A stretch of DNA of 64,000 nt from Bacillota bacterium (GCA_023409835.1 JAEYQV010000114.1:1-64000), one strand, 5' to 3'. Counted from the first letter of the stretch, positions 16,358 through 26,517 are shown. The notes: generated by a model not told the origin, from the sequence alone. Numbers and translations are program-made.

Positions 16358-17632
16358 ATGGTTAAAGCAATAGTAGGGGCTAATTGGGGTGACGAAGGTA
16401 AGGGGAAAATTACAGATATGCTTGGAAAGGATTCGGATATCATCGTTCGTTTCCAGGGAGGAAGCAACGCCGGTCATACAATTATTAATGATTACGGTAA
16501 GTTTGCACTTCATCTGCTGCCCTCCGGAGTATTTTATAAGCACACTACCAGCGTGATCGGCAACGGTGTAGCATTAAACATCCCATATCTGTTTAAAGAG
16601 ATTACAGCACTGGTAGACCGCGGAGTACCGATGCCGAATATCAAGGTTTCCGACCGGGCACAGATTATGATGCCATACCATATATTATTTGATCAGTATG
16701 AGGAAGAAAGATTGGGCGGCAAGTCCTTTGGCTCTACGAAATCAGGGATTGCACCGTTCTATTCAGATAAATATGCTAAGATTGGTTTTCAGGTATCCGA
16801 ATTATTTGATGAAGAAATATTAAGGGAAAAGATTGACAGAGTTTGTGAATATAAGAATATCCTTCTCGAGCATCTGTATCATAAGCCGGCAATTAATCCG
16901 GATGAGTTATTTGATACAATGCTGGAATATAGAAAAATGGTAGAGCCTTATGTTTGTGATGTATCCGCATTCCTGCACGAAGCCCTCAAGGAAGGCAAGA
17001 ATATTCTGCTGGAGGGTCAGCTGGGTGCACTAAAGGACCCGGATTTCGGCATTTATCCGATGGTAACCTCCTCCTCAACCCTGGCAGCCTATGGTGCAAT
17101 CGGTGCGGGTATTCCTCCCTATGAGATTAAGGAAGTGGTTACCGTTGTTAAGGCTTATTCCAGTGCGGTAGGTGCCGGAGAGTTTGTCAGTGAGATCTTC
17201 GGAGACGAAGCAGATGAGCTCAGAAGAAGAGGCGGAGATGCCGGAGAATTTGGTGCTACAACCGGAAGGCCGAGACGTATGGGGTGGTTTGATGCGGTGG
17301 CTTCCCGTTATGGCTGCAGGATGCAGGGTGCAACGGAGGTGGCCTTAACCGTTCTGGATGTGCTGGGCTATCTGGATGTTCTACCGGTCTGCGTCGGCTA
17401 TGAGATAGACGGAGTGGTAACGAGGGACTTCCCGACCACGGCTAAGCTTGCGAAGGCAAAGCCGGTATATGAATATCTGCCGGGCTGGAAGCAGGAGATC
17501 AGAGGTATCAGAAACTATAAGGAGCTGCCGGAAAACTGCAGAAATTACATCGAGTTCATAGAGAAGGAGATCGAAGTACCGATTACTCTGATATCGAATG
17601 GACCGGGAAGAGATGAGATTATAAGGAAATAG
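16358..17632 (+). CDS. purA: Adenylosuccinate synthetase
   Basis: A 424-residue GTP-dependent enzyme converting IMP and aspartate to adenylosuccinate. The phosphate loop GANWGDEGKGK replaces the usual G(T/S)QWGDEGKGK, and EGQLGALKDPDFGIYP replaces the common EGAQG...D.GTYP segment, yet the catalytic Asp and His (SNAGHT) and TTGRPRRMGW are kept. It therefore looks functional but belongs to a divergent branch. A near-perfect AAGGAGG ribosome site precedes the ATG. It is a single transcription unit closed by a hairpin at 17670. Confidence 0.94.
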   Translation: MVKAIVGANWGDEGKGKITDMLGKDSDIIVRFQGGSNAGHTIINDYGKFALHLLPSGVFYKHTTSVIGNGVALNIPYLFKEITALVDRGVPMPNIKVSDRAQIMMPYHILFDQYEEERLGGKSFGSTKSGIAPFYSDKYAKIGFQVSELFDEEILREKIDRVCEYKNILLEHLYHKPAINPDELFDTMLEYRKMVEPYVCDVSAFLHEALKEGKNILLEGQLGALKDPDFGIYPMVTSSSTLAAYGAIGAGIPPYEIKEVVTVVKAYSSAVGAGEFVSEIFGDEADELRRRGGDAGEFGATTGRPRRMGWFDAVASRYGCRMQGATEVALTVLDVLGYLDVLPVCVGYEIDGVVTRDFPTTAKLAKAKPVYEYLPGWKQEIRGIRNYKELPENCRNYIEFIEKEIEVPITLISNGPGRDEIIRK

Positions 17633-17669
17633 CATATATCATGTTATAACAGAGTTTTATTCGTCCATA

Positions 17670-17702
17670 GGAGGCTGCAGACAATTTGGTGCTGCAGCCT
17701 CC
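17670..17702 (+). terminator. Hairpin terminator after purA
   Basis: GGAGGCTGCAG and CTGCAGCCTCC pair perfectly around an 11-nt loop; only a weak T-rich tail follows (TGTGTATTT). Confidence 0.6.
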
Positions 17703-17926
17703 TGTGTATTTAGAATATGAAGCGAGAAGCTTCGGCAATCCCATTATCGAGTAGTACACAGAAACGATGATTAAGATCTTTATCTATTAGTGGTTAACTC
17801 TCACTTCGATGATATGATAGGGTAATGCATTACTATAATAAAATATTAGCTATACAAATCACTAATTATGTATTACAATTAATGTTACTACAACTAAAAA
17901 AAGCTATATTCAGAGGAGGATACTTT

Positions 17927-19495
17927 ATGGACGCAGGTCATATTCAGATTCTGGTCGCGATGACACTCTATATCGCAGCAGTTATCGGTATCGGAGTGTA
18001 CTATGCAAAACGTGCCAGTGAAAGCAGCGGAAATTACCTGATTGGGGGAAGGTCCTTAGGGCCTTGGGTTACGGCAATGTCTGCCGAAGCTTCTGACATG
18101 AGCGGATGGCTTTTAATGGGTCTTCCGGGAGTTGCATACTGGTGCGGTCTCAGTGATGCGATCTGGACTGCGATTGGTTTATTTATCGGTACATATCTTA
18201 ATTGGCTGATTACGGCTAAGAGACTTCGGACATATTCTCATGTGGCCGGAGATGCGATTACAATTCCGGATTTTATCAGCAACCGCTTTAAGGAGAAGAA
18301 GAAGGTAATTTTAACAATTGCAGCTTTATTTATTCTGGTATTCTTCAGTGTCTATGCTGCAAGCTGCTTTGTTGCGGTAGGTAAGCTCTTCAGTGCATTG
18401 TTCGGTACTAAGTATATCTATATGATGCTGATAGGAGCCGGCTTCGTTGTGCTGTATACCTTTATCGGCGGTTTCCTGGCAGAGAGTGCATCGGATTTCA
18501 TGCAGGGCGTTGTTATGTTCTGTGCACTGACAATCGTCCTGATCATAGGTGTTATCAAAACCGGAGGAGTAGGAGCTGTTATTGATAATGCTAAAGCAAT
18601 TCCGGGCTTTTTTGATTTCTTTAAGATAGCAAACCCTACCGTTGTGGACGGTGTCCAGCAGCTGGATGCAGCAGGTAAGCCCATATTTGGCGAAGCCAGT
18701 AAATACGGCTGGCTGACCATTATATCTACGATGTCCTGGGGTCTGGGCTATTTCGGTATGCCGCAGGTACTGCTTAAATTCATGGCGATTAAGAACCCAA
18801 ATGAGCTTAAGAGATCAAGAAGAATAGCAACGATATGGTGTGCCATTTCCTTGATGGCTGCCGTAGCGATCGGAATTATCGGAAGAGCTTCCTTCCCCAG
18901 TGAGCTTCTTACAAAAAGTACAAGAGAGAACATCTTTATCCTGATGTCCAACAGCTACTTTATACCAATCTTCGCAGGATTTGTTATGGCGGGAATCCTT
19001 GCGGCGACCATCAGCTCCTCAGATTCCTATCTGCTGATTGCAGCTTCGGCATTCTCTAAGAACATCTACCACGGTATTTTAAAGAAGGATGCAACGGACA
19101 AGCAGGTTTTGAAATACTCCCGTATCACATTGATAATCATTGCGATCATCGCAGCCATCATTGCTTTGGATGAGGACAGTGTTATCTTCACGGTGGTTTC
19201 CTTCGCCTGGGCGGGCTTCGGAGCAACCTTCGGTCCGGTTATCCTGTTCTCCCTGTTCTGGAAGAGAATGACCAGAGCCGGAGCAATAGCCGGTATGCTT
19301 ACCGGTGGTATCACAGTATTCGTATGGAACCTTATCATCAGGGACTTTGGAGGATATTTCGATATCTACGAGCTGTTCCCGGCTTTCATTCTTTCCTGTG
19401 TAGCAATAGTGATTGTATCCCTGCTTTCCAAGGAGCCCTCCAAGGAGATTTTAGAGGAATTCGAACAGGTAAGAACCTTCCGGCATGCGGAGTAA
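17927..19495 (+). CDS. putP: Sodium/proline symporter
   Basis: A 522-residue sodium:solute symporter (SSS/LeuT fold) with about thirteen membrane helices. Features of PutP include the N-terminal ATM-SAEASDMSGWLLMGLPG region with its sodium/proline-binding residues, YTFIGGFLAESASDF, and the SSSDSYLLIAASAFSKN segment. It imports proline with Na+ as carbon/nitrogen source or osmolyte. I chose the ATG at 17927 because AGAGGAGG lies 6-7 nt upstream; a longer frame from 17825 adds 34 unrelated residues. It is a single gene closed by a hairpin at 19559. Confidence 0.93.
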   Translation: MDAGHIQILVAMTLYIAAVIGIGVYYAKRASESSGNYLIGGRSLGPWVTAMSAEASDMSGWLLMGLPGVAYWCGLSDAIWTAIGLFIGTYLNWLITAKRLRTYSHVAGDAITIPDFISNRFKEKKKVILTIAALFILVFFSVYAASCFVAVGKLFSALFGTKYIYMMLIGAGFVVLYTFIGGFLAESASDFMQGVVMFCALTIVLIIGVIKTGGVGAVIDNAKAIPGFFDFFKIANPTVVDGVQQLDAAGKPIFGEASKYGWLTIISTMSWGLGYFGMPQVLLKFMAIKNPNELKRSRRIATIWCAISLMAAVAIGIIGRASFPSELLTKSTRENIFILMSNSYFIPIFAGFVMAGILAATISSSDSYLLIAASAFSKNIYHGILKKDATDKQVLKYSRITLIIIAIIAAIIALDEDSVIFTVVSFAWAGFGATFGPVILFSLFWKRMTRAGAIAGMLTGGITVFVWNLIIRDFGGYFDIYELFPAFILSCVAIVIVSLLSKEPSKEILEEFEQVRTFRHAE

Positions 19496-19558
19496 TAATC
19501 GAAACAGGATATTAAGCTTGCAGCTGTGTAGAAAATAATAATCAGTTATAACCATAAC

Positions 19559-19614
19559 CAGGCAGGTTTGGATATGCTCCTTAACGGGAGATGATCTGAT
19601 CTGCCTGATTTTAA
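19559..19614 (+). terminator. Terminator after putP
   Basis: CAGGCAG / CTGCCTG enclose an inner CTCC...GGGAG stem and are followed by ATTTTAATT. Confidence 0.6.
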
Positions 19615-19779
19615 TTGCTGACAAGTGAAACGATATATCTTTTCTCCTATCGAATAGGAGGAGCTATTCCTCGTCCCCTGACCGGCCTGTCTGGGAATTA
19701 CCATATGGACTTTTTATTTTGGTTATGATACGATAAACAGGCAGTTTCTGACTTATGCTACAGAAAGGTTCAGGTCGTA

Positions 19780-21606
19780 ATGAATTTATTAACAATAGAT
19801 AATATGAGTAAAAGCTATACGGAGCGTATGCTTTTTCAAAACGTCAGTCTGGGTATTAATGAGGGAGATAGGATCGGTGTCATCGGCATCAACGGTACCG
19901 GGAAATCCACTCTATTAAAGATAATCGCCGGGCTGGAGGAGCCGGATACCGGCAGCTTAACCAAAGGAAAGAAGGTTAGGATATCCTACCTTCCCCAGAC
20001 ACCGGTTTTTGACGATACCCTATCTGTACTACAGAATGTGGTTCTTAACCAGAAGGCAGAGGAGGAATACCGTAATCTGGAGGGTGAGGCCAATGCCATG
20101 CTGAATAAGCTGGGGCTTATGGATACCGGAGTTTCTCCGGGAATTCTGTCCGGTGGACAGAGGAAGAGGGCAGCCCTTGTCCGGACGCTGCTAACTCCGG
20201 CTGAGCTTCTGGTATTGGATGAGCCTACGAACCATCTGGATAGTGAAATGACGGAATGGCTTGAAGAATACTTAAGAAAATACCGTGGGGCATACATTAT
20301 GATTACCCATGACCGCTATTTTTTAGACAAGGTGACCAATAAGATTCTCGAGATCGACAGGGGAAGCATCTACATCTATACTGCGAATTATTCGAAGTTC
20401 CTGGAGCTTAAGGCAGAGCGGGAGGAGATGACTGCCGCTACAGAGCGAAAGGCAAGGAGTTTATATCGAGTTGAACTGGAATGGATGCAGAGAGGAGCCC
20501 GGGCAAGATCCACGAAGCAGAAGGCCCATATCCAGAGATTCGAGGAGCTCAGAGACCGGAAGATAACGGAAGAGGAATCCAGGGTTGAGATCAGCTCCGT
20601 TTCCTCGCGGCTTGGCAAGAAAACCATTGAAATCAATCAAATCACTAAGGCTTATGATAATCGAATATTAATCAAGGATTTTTCTTATATCTTACTACCG
20701 GGAGACCGGATCGGGATTATCGGCCCCAACGGCTGCGGGAAATCCACTCTGCTTAATATTCTTACAGGGAAGCTTACTGCGGATTCCGGTTCGGTGGATA
20801 CGGGAACCACGATTAAGCTCGGCTATTTCTCTCAGGAGAATGAATATATGGATGTGAGCCTTAAAGTCATTGACTATATCCGTGATACTGCCGAATATAT
20901 CCAGACCTCGGAGGGAACGGTTACCGCTTCCCAGATGTGTGAGAAATTCCTGTTTACCGGTTCCATGCAGTATTCCCTGATCTCAAAGCTCTCCGGGGGA
21001 GAGAAGCGCAGGCTGTATCTGCTTAAGGTTTTAATGGAAGCCCCCAATGTCTTAGTCCTTGATGAGCCGACCAATGATCTGGATATTCAGACCCTGACGA
21101 TACTGGAGGATTATCTGGAGGAATTTGCCGGGATTGTGGTTACAGTATCCCATGACCGTTATTTCCTGGATAAAATCGCAACAAGGATCTTTGCATTTGA
21201 GGACGAAGGGAAGGTCAGGCAATACGAAGGAAACTACTCAGATTATAAGGCTGCGATCAGTGAGAGAGAGGATACCGGCTTAAAGACGGAGAAGGCTAAT
21301 ACGGATGAGCAGGCAAAGACACCGGCCAGTGCAGCCACCTGGAAGCAGAAGAGTAATAAACTGAAATTCACATATCAGGAACAGAAAGAATATGACAGCA
21401 TTGATGAGGTGATCGCCGGACTGGAACATGAGATAGAAGAGGTTGAGCTGCAGATCGAGAAGTCGGCAACAGATTATACAAAGCTGAATGAGCTTATGCT
21501 ACAGAAGGGCAGGCTGACACAGCTTCTGGAAGAGAAGATGGAACGCTGGGTATATCTGAATGACCTGGCAGAGCAGATTGAAGCGGCAAAGAACGCATCA
21601 ATATAA
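19780..21606 (+). CDS. ABC-F type ATPase (Uup/EttA-like)
   Basis: A 608-residue soluble protein with two ABC ATPase domains and no membrane segments. First domain: Walker A GINGTGKST, signature LSGGQRKRAALVR, Walker B LLVLDEPTNHLD. Second domain: GPNGCGKST, LSGGEKRRLYLLK, VLVLDEPTNDLD. Between them lies a charged helical linker (MQRGARARSTKQKAHIQRFEEL) that in ABC-F proteins reaches the ribosomal P-site tRNA, and the C-terminal 100 residues form a coiled coil, as in Uup. Such proteins act on stalled ribosomes or in antibiotic protection. Its own promoter-like sequence (TATGATACGATAA) precedes it and a strong terminator follows. Confidence 0.9.
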   Translation: MNLLTIDNMSKSYTERMLFQNVSLGINEGDRIGVIGINGTGKSTLLKIIAGLEEPDTGSLTKGKKVRISYLPQTPVFDDTLSVLQNVVLNQKAEEEYRNLEGEANAMLNKLGLMDTGVSPGILSGGQRKRAALVRTLLTPAELLVLDEPTNHLDSEMTEWLEEYLRKYRGAYIMITHDRYFLDKVTNKILEIDRGSIYIYTANYSKFLELKAEREEMTAATERKARSLYRVELEWMQRGARARSTKQKAHIQRFEELRDRKITEEESRVEISSVSSRLGKKTIEINQITKAYDNRILIKDFSYILLPGDRIGIIGPNGCGKSTLLNILTGKLTADSGSVDTGTTIKLGYFSQENEYMDVSLKVIDYIRDTAEYIQTSEGTVTASQMCEKFLFTGSMQYSLISKLSGGEKRRLYLLKVLMEAPNVLVLDEPTNDLDIQTLTILEDYLEEFAGIVVTVSHDRYFLDKIATRIFAFEDEGKVRQYEGNYSDYKAAISEREDTGLKTEKANTDEQAKTPASAATWKQKSNKLKFTYQEQKEYDSIDEVIAGLEHEIEEVELQIEKSATDYTKLNELMLQKGRLTQLLEEKMERWVYLNDLAEQIEAAKNASI

Positions 21607-21614
21607 GAATAAGG

Positions 21615-21699
21615 AAAAGGTTCCGTGAATTACCTGTATCATACATATGGCTAGTATAGTTTGCTTGTATGAGGTAATATCATGGAACCTTTTTGTTTT
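21615..21699 (+). terminator. Strong terminator after the ABC-F gene
   Basis: AAAAGGTTCC...GAATTACCT pairs with AGGTAAT...GGAACCTTTTT across a long loop, followed by TTTTTGTTTT. Confidence 0.75.
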
Positions 21700-21814
21700 G
21701 TAGAGATAGCATCTGTATAAAGAAGATTAACCTAACTGCGCATCACCAGTGTTACCTTTATCATATCACCGGAACACGACCCTTACCGAATTCTGCTTTC
21801 ACATCGAAAGGAAT

Positions 21815-23719
21815 CTACGCAGTCTGTTCAAACTGTGAATTGTAGAGCTTCGCATAGAAGCCGCCCTTTGCCAGTAATTCTTCATGATTCCCCTGTTCGA
21901 CGATATCTCCTTCATTCATGACCAGTATCAAATCGGCATCACGGATGGTAGAGAGCCGATGAGCGATGATAAAGCTGGTTCTTCCCTTCATCAGGTTATC
22001 CATCGCCTTCTGAATCTGAATCTCGGTTCTGGTATCAACGGAGCTGGTTGCTTCGTCTAAGATCAGGATCTTAGGATCCGCCAAGATGGCACGGGCAATC
22101 GTTAACAGCTGTTTCTGACCCTGGGATACATTATTCGCTTCTTCATTCAATACCATGTTATAGCCGTCCGGCAGGGTCAGGATAAAATGATGGACATGGG
22201 CAGCCTTGGCAGCGCGGATTACCTCTTCATCGGTAGCCTCCAGCTTACTGTAACGGATATTCTCCATAATAGTACCGTTAAATAACCAGGCGTCCTGAAG
22301 CACCATACCGAACATCTTCCGCAGCTCACTGCGGTCAAAGTGGTTGACATTATGACCGTCAACGAGGATTTCACCGCTGTTGACGTCGTAGAATCTCATT
22401 AAAAGCTTCACCATCGTGGTTTTCCCGGCACCGGTAGGACCTACAATTGCTATTTTCTGTCCGTCCGCAATCTTCGCACTGAAATCATTGATGATGATCT
22501 TATCCGGGGTATAGCCGAAGTGAACGTTTTTAAATTCTACATTTCCCCGCAGGCCATCAATTGACATCGGTTCCACTGCGGTAGGCAGCTCCTCCTCCGA
22601 GCTTAAGAATTCAAATACCCTCTCAGCCGCAGCGGCGGTGGACTGGAACATATTTGCTACCTGGGCCAGCTGGGTAATCGGATTGGTAAATAACCTGATA
22701 TACTGGAAGAAGGACTGGATCTGGCCGATTTTTATCTTACCCTTGACGGTCAGATAACCTCCGAGTATCGCAACACCGACATAGCCGATATTTCCTACAA
22801 ACTGCATGATTGGGTGCATCATACCGGAGAGAAATTGTGACTTCCAGGCGGATTCATATAGCTTCTCGTTGCTGGCATCAAATTCCTTGATGGCATCCTC
22901 CTCCTTGTTGAAGGCCTTTACAATATTGTGGCCACCATAGACCTCCTCTACCTGACCGTTCACATGACCTAGATATTCCTGTTGCTGGCGGAAGTATTTC
23001 TGTGACTTCTTAATGACAATACCCATGATTGCCAGGGACAGGGGTACAATCAGGAGGGCAAGGAACGTCATCGAGAGGCTGATCCGAAGCATCATAATTA
23101 ACACACCGATGATGGTGACTATGGAGGTGATGAACTGTGTCAGACTTTGATTCATACTCTGGCTCAGGGTATCCACATCGTTTGTAACCCTGGACAGAAT
23201 CTCACCATGAGTCATCTGATCAAAATAATTCATCGGCATCCGATGGATCTTTTCCGAGATTTCTTTTCTGAATTTATAGGTTACCTTCTGTGAGATGTCT
23301 GTAGTAATCCATCCCATGACATAGGATAGTATCGAGGAGATAAAATACAGTGTAATCAACAGGAGAAGGATTTTACCTAAGGCAGTAAAATCAATTCCGC
23401 TTCCGCCCCCAATCTTGCTGATCAAGCCATTCGCTATCTCAGTCGTGGCATTACCCATGATAGTGGGGCCTATGATGGTGAAGATTGTACTGCCGACGGC
23501 AAAGATTAAAATTAACATAAAACCTATTTTGTATTTTGACAGATACTTCGACAGCTTCTTCATGGTGCCCTTAAAATCCTTAGCCTTTTCAACGGGGCGA
23601 CCCATACCGCCGGGACCCATCCCTTTGCCTGATCCCATACCTTTGCCGGGACCGGCTTTCTTAGCAGATGTTGAAGACATTTCCATTACTTTTCTATTTG
23701 CTTTTTTCTCTCTATTCAT
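21815..23719 (-). CDS. ABC exporter half-transporter (second subunit)
   Basis: A 634-residue fused permease-ATPase: an N-terminal Gly/Met/Lys-rich tail (residues about 1-45, GKGMGSGKGMGPGGMG), six membrane helices, and a C-terminal ABC domain with Walker A GPTGAGKTT, signature VSQGQKQLLTIAR and Walker B ILILDEATSSVD. The Gln in VSQGQ replaces the usual Gly in the signature, as seen in one half of heterodimeric exporters. It pairs with the upstream gene, with which it overlaps by 8 nt (ATGAATAG), so the two subunits are translationally coupled. I chose the ATG at 23719 because AAGGAGGAG precedes it. The substrate (drug, lipid or peptide) is unknown. Confidence 0.9.
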   Translation of the reverse strand: MNREKKANRKVMEMSSTSAKKAGPGKGMGSGKGMGPGGMGRPVEKAKDFKGTMKKLSKYLSKYKIGFMLILIFAVGSTIFTIIGPTIMGNATTEIANGLISKIGGGSGIDFTALGKILLLLITLYFISSILSYVMGWITTDISQKVTYKFRKEISEKIHRMPMNYFDQMTHGEILSRVTNDVDTLSQSMNQSLTQFITSIVTIIGVLIMMLRISLSMTFLALLIVPLSLAIMGIVIKKSQKYFRQQQEYLGHVNGQVEEVYGGHNIVKAFNKEEDAIKEFDASNEKLYESAWKSQFLSGMMHPIMQFVGNIGYVGVAILGGYLTVKGKIKIGQIQSFFQYIRLFTNPITQLAQVANMFQSTAAAAERVFEFLSSEEELPTAVEPMSIDGLRGNVEFKNVHFGYTPDKIIINDFSAKIADGQKIAIVGPTGAGKTTMVKLLMRFYDVNSGEILVDGHNVNHFDRSELRKMFGMVLQDAWLFNGTIMENIRYSKLEATDEEVIRAAKAAHVHHFILTLPDGYNMVLNEEANNVSQGQKQLLTIARAILADPKILILDEATSSVDTRTEIQIQKAMDNLMKGRTSFIIAHRLSTIRDADLILVMNEGDIVEQGNHEELLAKGGFYAKLYNSQFEQTA

Positions 23720-25955
23720 AAGCCAACTCCTCCTTTGATAATTGGGAAGATGCAATCTGCTTGTATACTTCGCAGTCCTTCAGAAGCTCCTTATGGGTTC
23801 CTTTTCCAATGATGCGACCTTCGTCTAATACAAGAATCTGCTCTGCATGCAGGATCGTACTAATTCTCTGTGCTACGATAATCACCGTGCTTTCGGATAA
23901 TTCCTCCTTGAGAGCTTTTCGTAAAGCAACATCCGTCTTATAATCAAGAGCAGAGAAGCTGTCATCGAAGAGATAGATCTCGGGGTCCTTAGCAATGGCA
24001 CGGGCAATGGATAATCTCTGCTTCTGACCTCCGGATACGTTGGTTCCGCCCTGGGAGATCGGTGTCTCATAGCCCTCCGGCATTGCCTTTATAAATTCCT
24101 CTGCCTGTGCTATTCTGGCAGCGGCGGCAACGGATTCCTTTAGCGAGTTGGGCTTGCCGAAGGTAATGTTGGATTCAATGGTTCCGGAGAAAAGAACACC
24201 CTTCTGCGGTACCAGACCAAGCTTATTTCGCAGGGTATGAAGCTTGAAGCTTCGTATATCAAGGCCGTCAATCTCAATGGAGCCGGAGGTGACATCATAA
24301 AACCTGGGGATCAGATTAATGAGAGTGGTCTTGCCGCTGCCGGTACTTCCGATGATGGCAGTGGTCTCACCGGGCTTTGCTGTGAAGCTGATATCAGACA
24401 GGACATCCTCCTCTGCATTCGGATAACGGAAGTGTACATTCTTAAACTCCAGAACACCTCTCTTGTTGATATCGGACAGTTCTTCCTGTTCCGGTTCTTG
24501 AATTACTTCCTGGACCGTCAGCACTTCGTCAATACGCTTTGCTGCCACACCGGCACGGGGAAGGACAATGGATATCATGGTCAGCATAAGGAAGGACATG
24601 ATGATCTGCATGGTATATTGGATAAATGCAATCATATCGCCAACCTGCATGGTACCGGTGTTGATCCTGTCGGCACCTGCCCATATAATCAGGATAGATA
24701 CAAGATTCATAATCAGGAACAGTGTAGGCATCAGCAGAGTCATGACGCGATTAATAAACAGACTGTTTTTCGTAAGGTCAACATTTGCTTTATCAAAACG
24801 CTTTTTTTCATGCTCTTGTGTACTGAAGGCCCGGATTACCGGCAGACCGGTCAGGATTTCTCTCATGACCAGATTGATTCGATCAATCAGCTTCTGCATC
24901 TGCTTGAACTTGGGCATAGTAATAATAAGTAGAGTAAGAATGACGAATAATACGGTACCTACACCTACCCCTAAGGTCCAGGTCATGGAAGTGTTCGTCT
25001 GAAGGATCCGAAAGATACCGCCCATCGCCAGAATAGGAGCGTAAATCACGATACGGATCATTAATACGGTCAGTGTCTGCACCTGCTGGATGTCATTTGT
25101 ACTTCTCGTAATCAGGGAAGCTGTCGAGAACCGGTCCATTTCCGAATTGGAGAAGGATAATACCTTACGGAACACCCTTCTTCTGAATTCGCGGCCCATT
25201 CTGGCGGCAATCCTGGAGGCAAATAGGGTAACCAGTACGGAGGCAACCATTGCTGCTAAAGCCAGGCCGATCATTTTGGCGCCCACAAGAAGAATGTAAT
25301 TCGTCTGTATACGGCTGACACTGACACCGATTGCTTCATATTCTGCTTTTATATAGGTTGTTGCTGCCGATTGAAGGAAGGTAGCAGGAAATTGCCCGGC
25401 CTTTTCCTTCATCTGACTGATGGCAGCCGACATTTGCTCCGGCGTCATGGTGCTAAAGGATGCTGCGGCATCCGCACCGCCGTTTGCCATACCTTCCGGC
25501 AGGAGAGAGCTCATGGAGAAGCCTGAGTTACTGGAGGAGGTGCTGCCACTTTCCAGACCGTATAACAAAGCCATGGGGAAAGCAAAGATATCTTCCAGGG
25601 ATGCCTCTTCCGTCTTATCCCACAGATAAAGGTTTTCCGCTTCAAGTAAGGGATAGCTTTTCCGATAGGAAGCCAGCTGCTGCGCCTCCATCGTAGCTTT
25701 ATCCAGTAGAGTATAATGCTTTAATATGGTTTCCTTTCCGGCTTCGTCACTGAAGAGAAGGATTTTCTGCATTTCAGAGGCACGAATCACATCAGGAACC
25801 GCATTCGGGATACCGCTCCTCATAATACCGGTATTTATGATCTCTGAAGTATAAGTAGGCAATGACAAATCGCAATATGCCTGTAGAATCAGCAGGACCG
25901 TGACAATCACGAGGGCAACTGCCGATTTTTTGAGATATTTAAGTATTTTTAACAT
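23712..25955 (-). CDS. ABC exporter half-transporter (first subunit) with large extracellular insertion
   Basis: A 747-residue permease-ATPase. The first membrane helix (residues about 12-30) is followed by a hydrophilic insertion of about 165 residues before helix 2; it is Ser/Met/Glu-rich and lies outside the membrane. The remaining helices follow, then an ABC domain with Walker A GSTGSGKTT, signature VSGGQKQRLSIAR and Walker B IYLFDDSFSALD. The Asp in place of the catalytic Glu after Walker B (FDDS) indicates a degenerate ATP site, typical of heterodimeric exporters such as BmrCD/LmrCD. It is the second gene of a MarR-ABC-ABC operon; the start is 109 bp after the MarR stop region. Confidence 0.9.
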   Translation of the reverse strand: MLKILKYLKKSAVALVIVTVLLILQAYCDLSLPTYTSEIINTGIMRSGIPNAVPDVIRASEMQKILLFSDEAGKETILKHYTLLDKATMEAQQLASYRKSYPLLEAENLYLWDKTEEASLEDIFAFPMALLYGLESGSTSSSNSGFSMSSLLPEGMANGGADAAASFSTMTPEQMSAAISQMKEKAGQFPATFLQSAATTYIKAEYEAIGVSVSRIQTNYILLVGAKMIGLALAAMVASVLVTLFASRIAARMGREFRRRVFRKVLSFSNSEMDRFSTASLITRSTNDIQQVQTLTVLMIRIVIYAPILAMGGIFRILQTNTSMTWTLGVGVGTVLFVILTLLIITMPKFKQMQKLIDRINLVMREILTGLPVIRAFSTQEHEKKRFDKANVDLTKNSLFINRVMTLLMPTLFLIMNLVSILIIWAGADRINTGTMQVGDMIAFIQYTMQIIMSFLMLTMISIVLPRAGVAAKRIDEVLTVQEVIQEPEQEELSDINKRGVLEFKNVHFRYPNAEEDVLSDISFTAKPGETTAIIGSTGSGKTTLINLIPRFYDVTSGSIEIDGLDIRSFKLHTLRNKLGLVPQKGVLFSGTIESNITFGKPNSLKESVAAAARIAQAEEFIKAMPEGYETPISQGGTNVSGGQKQRLSIARAIAKDPEIYLFDDSFSALDYKTDVALRKALKEELSESTVIIVAQRISTILHAEQILVLDEGRIIGKGTHKELLKDCEVYKQIASSQLSKEELAYE

Positions 25956-26063
25956 ATTGATTTCCTTTCTGACGGTTTTAGCTTTTATATCAGATTGTAT
26001 TGAATAACATTTTATGTTTTCCCATTCCCGGGTATTTGAACAGAAAAATCATTACGCTTCCTC

Positions 26064-26489
26064 TTATTGCAGGTTACTTTTTATTTTATGTGTAAGTTCT
26101 ATGAAGCTCTTTATCTCTTCCTCAGTAAAGTCCGTAAACATCTTCTCGGCCAGACCAATCAGGAATCTCTTGCCAAGTAAAGCAGCGTCACGGCCCTCCG
26201 GAGTTAGATATACCCGAAGGTTACGTCGGTCAGCTTCATCAGGGACCCGGTAGACATAGCCGTTAGCCTCCAGCTTATTTAGCATTCCGGTTATGGATGC
26301 CGGTTTCACGCAATTCTTATCTGCCAGCTCCTTCTGGGTTAGTCCCTCATGATCATAGATGACAGCGAGAAGCTTCGGCTGTCCAGGATACAATTTTACA
26401 TGGTCCATCTGCTGATAGGAGCATAGATGGACCGATCGTATAATCTCTGAGAAAGTATCGATCAGATATTTTAGATCACTTCGTTCCAT
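26064..26489 (-). CDS. MarR-family transcriptional regulator of the ABC exporter operon
   Basis: A 141-residue winged-helix regulator: LTQKELADKNCVKPASITGMLNKLEANGYVYRVPDEADRRNLRVYLTPEG is the recognition helix and wing. Cysteine in the KNCVKP loop could sense oxidants or metals but this is speculative. I prefer the ATG at 26489, which leaves AAAGG 6-7 nt upstream, over the ATG at 26495, which abuts it. It is first in an operon with the two ABC subunits downstream, and a promoter plus a TTAGG-NN-CCTAA dyad lie just upstream, so autorepression is likely. A ligand that is also an exporter substrate is the usual arrangement for such operons. Confidence 0.88.
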   Translation of the reverse strand: MERSDLKYLIDTFSEIIRSVHLCSYQQMDHVKLYPGQPKLLAVIYDHEGLTQKELADKNCVKPASITGMLNKLEANGYVYRVPDEADRRNLRVYLTPEGRDAALLGKRFLIGLAEKMFTDFTEEEIKSFIELTHKIKSNLQ

Positions 26490-26517
26490 AATCATCCTTT
26501 CCTTGATATTAATTTAG

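Noticed and set aside
18418..18720. 100-residue minus-strand frame within putP
   Set aside because: Antisense shadow of a conserved transporter gene.
24237..24932. 231-residue plus-strand frame antisense to the ABC exporter gene
   Set aside because: Shadow of a well-supported ABC transporter; no ribosome site or family match.
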